This document shows positions 60,283 to 64,000 of a stretch of DNA of 64,000 nt, piece after piece. The notes beneath the pieces were generated by a model, which saw nothing but the letters and a program-made list of their open reading frames with translations, had not been told where the DNA came from and made no database searches. The first letter of the stretch is position 1. Every line of letters begins with the position of its first letter. A program made the translations under genes and the position numbers. Origin of the DNA: Paenibacillus sp. PK3_47 (GTDB taxonomy: Bacteria; Bacillota; Bacilli; Paenibacillales; Paenibacillaceae); contig NZ_CP026029.1 of assembly GCF_023520895.1 (NCBI RefSeq), positions 3,100,001 through 3,164,000 of the forward strand, given 5' to 3'.

Positions 60283-61620
60283 ATGGCCGCAGTTACAACA
60301 GTGGTAACCGCAAGAGATACGGGAGAACGGCTGAGCGCCAGGGAAGGCATCGTATTTCAAAGGTGTGAAGCCGGACGGAAAGCGGATGTGCAGCTGGATC
60401 CGGAGCAGGCGTACCAGACAATCATCGGTTTTGGAGGCGCTTTTACAGAGGCGGCAGCCTATACGCTGTCACGGATGAGCGCCGGACAGCAGGCTGAAAT
60501 CATCCGCCGATATTTTCATCCGGAAGAAGGATTGAACTACAGCATGGGGCGTGTGCATATTCACAGCTGTGACTTCGCGCTCGGCAATTATACGTATGTG
60601 CAGGATGAGGATACAGAGCTGGCCAGCTTTGATATTTCCAGAGACCATAAGTGGGTGCTGCCGATGATCAAAGAGGCCATGGCGGTAAAAGGCGGCCCCT
60701 TCACGATGCTGGCCTCCCCATGGAGCCCTCCGGCCTGGATGAAGAGTAACGGGGAGATGAACAACGGCGGTTCGCTGAGGCCGGAATATGCGAAGGTATG
60801 GGCGCGATATTATACGAAGTTCATTGAGGCTTACCGCAAGGAAGGCGTTCCGATCTGGGCAGTTTCGGTGCAGAATGAGCCGGCTGCGGTACAAACCTGG
60901 GATTCCTGCATATACAGCGCTGAGGAGGAGCGGGATTTTGTCAAAAATCATCTCGGCCCGGCCATGCACGCTGCTGGGATGGATGATGTAAACATCGTGA
61001 TCTGGGATCATAACCGCGACATTATGATTGAACGGGTAACCCCGATTCTGTCTGATCCGGAAGCTGCAAAGTATGTATGGGGTACCGGGTTTCACTGGTA
61101 TGGCGGGGAAGAGTTCGGCAAGGTGGCCAAGACCCATGAGCTGTTCCCCGATAAGCATCTGCTGTTCACGGAAGGCTGTCAGGAGGGCGGTGTACGGCTG
61201 GGCGAATGGTTCACCGGAGAACGTTACGGCCGCAATATGATCGGCGACCTGAACGCGTGGACGGAGGGGTATCTGGACTGGAATCTGGTACTGGATGAGA
61301 CCGGTGGACCGAACCATGTCGGGAACCTCTGTGATGCGCCGGTCATTGCCGATACCGTAACGGATGAGATTCATTTCAACAGCTCTTATTACTATATCGG
61401 TCATTTCAGCAAGTTTATAGCGCCGGGTGCCGTGCGGATCGGGCTGGAGTCAGCGGCGGAAGATGTGCTGTCGACCGCGTTCCGCAACCCTGACGGAAGC
61501 ATCGCTGTGGTGCTGATGAATGAAGGCGAAGTGGACCGTACCGTAACGCTCGGTCTGGGGGAGATGCTGGCTGAATGCCGGCTGCCGGCTCACTCCATCA
61601 CAACACATGTAGTTAGATAA
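60283..61620 (+). CDS. GH30-family glycoside hydrolase
   Basis: 445 residues from ATG 60283, nine bases after AGGGAG; ATG 60274 abuts the site. A TIM barrel plus beta side domain of family GH30: QTIIGFGGAFTEAAAYTLS, YSMGRVHIHSCDFALGNYTY, SPWSPPAWMKSNGEMNNGG. The acid/base is Glu199 (VQNEP) and the nucleophile Glu297 (FTEGC). GH30 members include glucosylceramidases and beta-1,6-glucanases. No signal peptide is seen, so it acts inside the cell, presumably on imported oligosaccharides that also feed the phosphorylase encoded next. Confidence 0.92.
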   Translation: MAAVTTVVTARDTGERLSAREGIVFQRCEAGRKADVQLDPEQAYQTIIGFGGAFTEAAAYTLSRMSAGQQAEIIRRYFHPEEGLNYSMGRVHIHSCDFALGNYTYVQDEDTELASFDISRDHKWVLPMIKEAMAVKGGPFTMLASPWSPPAWMKSNGEMNNGGSLRPEYAKVWARYYTKFIEAYRKEGVPIWAVSVQNEPAAVQTWDSCIYSAEEERDFVKNHLGPAMHAAGMDDVNIVIWDHNRDIMIERVTPILSDPEAAKYVWGTGFHWYGGEEFGKVAKTHELFPDKHLLFTEGCQEGGVRLGEWFTGERYGRNMIGDLNAWTEGYLDWNLVLDETGGPNHVGNLCDAPVIADTVTDEIHFNSSYYYIGHFSKFIAPGAVRIGLESAAEDVLSTAFRNPDGSIAVVLMNEGEVDRTVTLGLGEMLAECRLPAHSITTHVVR

Positions 61621-61633
61621 GTGAAAACCAGGC

Positions 61634-61710
61634 TGAATGCTTCCGAAGCCGATTTTGCACGAAGCACGAAGCATATCGCTTTGAATTAACGCTCACAAAA
61701 CTTTCAGGAG
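61634..61710 (+). repeat. intergenic repeat element before the phosphorylase gene
   Basis: AATGCTTCCGAAGCCGATTT, then TGCACGAAGC, and later TTAACGCTCACAAAACTTTC followed by AGGAGG. The same modules in the same order occur at 47231-47295 before cysW, again ending in the ribosome site of the next gene. Confidence 0.72.
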
Positions 61711-61718
61711 GTTCTATC

Positions 61719-64000
61719 ATGAGCAATTATTATTTTGATAACGGTACTTTTGTGATGGAGGGGTTCCACGAATCCAAACCGTTTGCCAGCTTTCTTCCCG
61801 GACTCGCGGGGCTGAAGGGCATTCCGATGTGGACGTTCTATGTGAACCGGGGACAGGGGGTGTGCAGCTTCGGGGTCCGCGACAAAAACTCACCGATCAT
61901 GGAGTTCTCGCCGGCAAGTATTTCTTATAAGAATGTAGCCGCTACAGGCTTCCGGACCTTCCTGAAGCTGGGGAATACCGGGGAGATGTATGAGCCTTTT
62001 CAATCCTCGCGGCCGGATGCCGCACTCCGGCGGACGATGACGATTCATCCGAACGGCCTGACCATAGAGGAGTTGCATGAAGGGCATGGACTAAGAACGA
62101 AAGTACATTATTTCAACCTGCCGAATGATGATTATGCCGCACTGGTCCGCCGGGTTGAGATTGAGAACACAGGCACTGCAGAGCTTGAGCTGGAGCTGCT
62201 TGACGGTCTGCCGGAGATCCTTCCCTTCGGTGTGGCGAACGGCGGTTACAAGGAAATGGGCAACCTGCTGCGCAGCTGGATGGACGTCTACAATCTGGAG
62301 AACGGGATTCCCTTCTACAAGCTGCGCTCCAGTACGAACGATGACGCAGAGGTTAGTGAAATTACAAGCGGGCATTTCTATCTTTCCTTTACAGGCGAAG
62401 ATGAACAGCTGTCTCCTATCGTAGATTTCGAGCTTATCTTCGGGGGGAATACCTCGCTTGCCTTTCCCGACCGCTTCGCCGAAGTGAGTCTTGCGCAGCT
62501 GCTGGAGCAGCCGCAGTATCCGGTAAACAAGGTACCCTGCGGCTTCAGCGGGCTTGCGCGGAGGCTTGCACCAGGAGAGCGGCTTACCGTAAATACGATC
62601 ATCGGGCATGTCAGCGACATTGCCAGGATTAACAATAAAGCTGCTGAACTCAGCCGTGATGCCTATATTACAGCCAAAGCCAAGGAGGCGGCCAGCCTGA
62701 CCGAAGCGTTGACTGCAGACATCGCTACCCGCACTTCTTCAGAGCTGTTCGATGCTTACTGCCGGCAGTCTTATCTGGACAATTTTCTGCGCGGAGGCTA
62801 TCCGTTTATCTTCGATAACGGGGGAGACGGCTTTGTTGTGCATCTCTATTCCCGCAAGCACGGCGATATGGAGCGGGATTACAACTTCTTCTCGCTGGCA
62901 CCGGAATATTATTCCCAGGGCAACGGAAACTTCCGCGACATGAATCAGAACCGGCGCAACGATGTGTTCTTCCACCCGCAGGTAGGCAGCTTCAACATCA
63001 GAATGTTCTACAGTCTGATCCAGGCAGACGGTTACAACCCGCTGAGCGTGCAGGGCACCAGCTTTGAGATTGTTCCGGGCAAGGAGGACAGCCTTGCTGC
63101 CTTTATTACTGAAGCTGCAGAAGATCATCAAGAGGAGCTAGGCAGGCTGTGCGCCGCCAAGTTTACGCCCGGCAGGCTGATCAATTACATTGCCGATCAC
63201 AATGTGAAGCTGAATGTAGGAGAGGAACAGTTCCTCAGCGGAGTGCTGGCCCTGTCACAGCAGAATATTGAGGCATCCTTCGGTGAAGGCTTCTGGTCTG
63301 ATCACTGGACATACAATCTGGATCTCGTGGAGGGCTACCTGGAGATTTTCCCGGATAAACTGCAGGAGCTGCTGTTCGGGGATCAGACTTTCACCTTCTA
63401 TGACAGTCCGGCTTATGTGCTGCCGCGCAGTGAGAAGTACGTGCTCAGCAAGGGGAAGGTCCGCCAGTACGGCGCCCTGCTGGAGGATGAAGAGAAGCTG
63501 CACCGGCTGCAGCGCAAAGCGGCTGATACCCATTGGCTGCGCACAGAAGGCGGATTGGGGGAGATCTACCGCACCAGCCTGTTCGTAAAAATGGTGTCTC
63601 TGGCCCTTAACAAATTCGCCACTTTGGATCCATACGGCATGGGTGTAGAGATGGAAGGCAACAAGCCCAGCTGGAATGATGCCATGAACGGGCTGCCGGG
63701 ATTATTCGGCTCCGGCATGAGCGAGACGTTCGAGCTGAAGCGGATGGTGGCCTTTTTGCTGGAAGCGCTGGAGGATAAAGACACGGCTGCCGGAAGTGCG
63801 GCTTTCCCGGTTGAGATGGCCTGGTTCCTGGAGGGTACTCTTGAGGCTGTGAATGCCGTATTGGCAGAGGAAATTTCCCAGTTCCAGTACTGGGATCAGG
63901 TGGCTTCGGCCCGTGAAGCTTACCGGGAGAGCGTACGCTTCGGAATCAGCGGGGAAGAGCGGGAGGTAGCCTTTACCTTGATCCGTGATGCGCTGGGCAA
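61719..64000 (+). CDS. glycoside phosphorylase, GH161/GH94-like (3' end beyond the window)
   Basis: The first 760 codons of a gene that runs off the right edge; no stop codon. ATG 61719 behind CAGGAGG. The N-terminal beta-sandwich starts MSNYYFDNGTFVMEGFHESK and contains GLKGIPMWTFYVNRGQG and FGVRDKNSPIMEFSPASISY, which I associate with GH161 beta-1,3-glucan phosphorylases of Paenibacillus. The helical barrel has GNGNFRDMNQNRRNDVFFHP, with the likely catalytic Asp near residue 407. Such enzymes release glucose 1-phosphate from beta-glucans using phosphate. GH94 (cellobiose-type) or GH149 are alternatives. It is probably co-transcribed with the GH30 gene. Confidence 0.75.
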   Translation, partial: MSNYYFDNGTFVMEGFHESKPFASFLPGLAGLKGIPMWTFYVNRGQGVCSFGVRDKNSPIMEFSPASISYKNVAATGFRTFLKLGNTGEMYEPFQSSRPDAALRRTMTIHPNGLTIEELHEGHGLRTKVHYFNLPNDDYAALVRRVEIENTGTAELELELLDGLPEILPFGVANGGYKEMGNLLRSWMDVYNLENGIPFYKLRSSTNDDAEVSEITSGHFYLSFTGEDEQLSPIVDFELIFGGNTSLAFPDRFAEVSLAQLLEQPQYPVNKVPCGFSGLARRLAPGERLTVNTIIGHVSDIARINNKAAELSRDAYITAKAKEAASLTEALTADIATRTSSELFDAYCRQSYLDNFLRGGYPFIFDNGGDGFVVHLYSRKHGDMERDYNFFSLAPEYYSQGNGNFRDMNQNRRNDVFFHPQVGSFNIRMFYSLIQADGYNPLSVQGTSFEIVPGKEDSLAAFITEAAEDHQEELGRLCAAKFTPGRLINYIADHNVKLNVGEEQFLSGVLALSQQNIEASFGEGFWSDHWTYNLDLVEGYLEIFPDKLQELLFGDQTFTFYDSPAYVLPRSEKYVLSKGKVRQYGALLEDEEKLHRLQRKAADTHWLRTEGGLGEIYRTSLFVKMVSLALNKFATLDPYGMGVEMEGNKPSWNDAMNGLPGLFGSGMSETFELKRMVAFLLEALEDKDTAAGSAAFPVEMAWFLEGTLEAVNAVLAEEISQFQYWDQVASAREAYRESVRFGISGEEREVAFTLIRDALG

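Overview
The window looks like chromosomal DNA of a Paenibacillus or close relative. The reasons are a low-to-moderate GC Firmicute style with strong AGGAGG ribosome sites, frequent GTG/TTG starts, a SinI/SinR plus SipW/TasA matrix locus, CsoR/CopZ/CopA, PadR-MFS pairs, YezD/YwbE/YneQ-type small proteins and a GH30 plus glycoside-phosphorylase locus under a LacI regulator. No rRNA, tRNA, prophage, CRISPR array or complete insertion sequence was seen. All functional calls come from reading motifs by eye; no database search was run.

Layout. 1-152: start of 2-oxoglutarate dehydrogenase E1 (cut by the edge). 620-4960: a matrix/biofilm locus: a cyclic-di-GMP-I riboswitch in front of a 50-residue SinI-like antirepressor, a convergent SinR-like repressor, then an operon of a repeat protein in the tapA position, SipW signal peptidase and two TasA/camelysin-like proteins. 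5.0-8.6 kb: aldo/keto reductase and an MFS-PadR operon with an operator lying between its -35 and -10 boxes. 8.7-11.4 kb: a GGDEF+HD-GYP protein, a 36-residue membrane peptide and a DUF5317 protein. 11.5-15.5 kb: copper operon with two CsoR-type operators, then a nitroreductase. 15.9-17.7 kb: non-coding block with two 51-bp tandem arrays and a MITE-like element. 17.7-24.1 kb: AraC regulator, thiamine-precursor ABC operon under a TPP riboswitch, and a divergent CorA-like protein. 24.4-30.6 kb: PPOX-fold protein, EAL protein, and a two-component system with a three-gene ABC exporter.

30.7-36.3 kb: CadC/SmtB-type metal sensor, CPBP protease/PadR pair, and divergent zinc/cadmium exporters (CDF and P-type ATPase), each with an ATATGA-N8-TCATAT operator. 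36.4-44.6 kb: chemoreceptor, an LDH-family enzyme with an altered specificity loop, CcdC, GlsB, a lactonase and a membrane-anchored alpha/beta hydrolase. 44.7-48.5 kb: sulfate ABC transport operon with a structured leader and no ATPase gene, ending in yezD. 48.6-59.1 kb: housekeeping and hypothetical genes (GNATs, NAD(P)HX repair enzyme, SDR, serine dehydratase, HNH protein) separated by two further degenerate repeat arrays. 59.2-64.0 kb: LacI regulator, GH30 glycosidase and a GH161/GH94-like phosphorylase, probably for beta-glucan use.

The strongest candidate for a little-described system is the first locus: c-di-GMP binding RNA controlling translation of an antirepressor whose partner repressor faces the matrix operon, with SinR-type GTTCTTT boxes in the shared intergenic region and c-di-GMP enzymes (GGDEF/HD-GYP, EAL) in the same window. 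A second theme is a family of short-hairpin intergenic arrays with a roughly 51-bp pitch found at four places.
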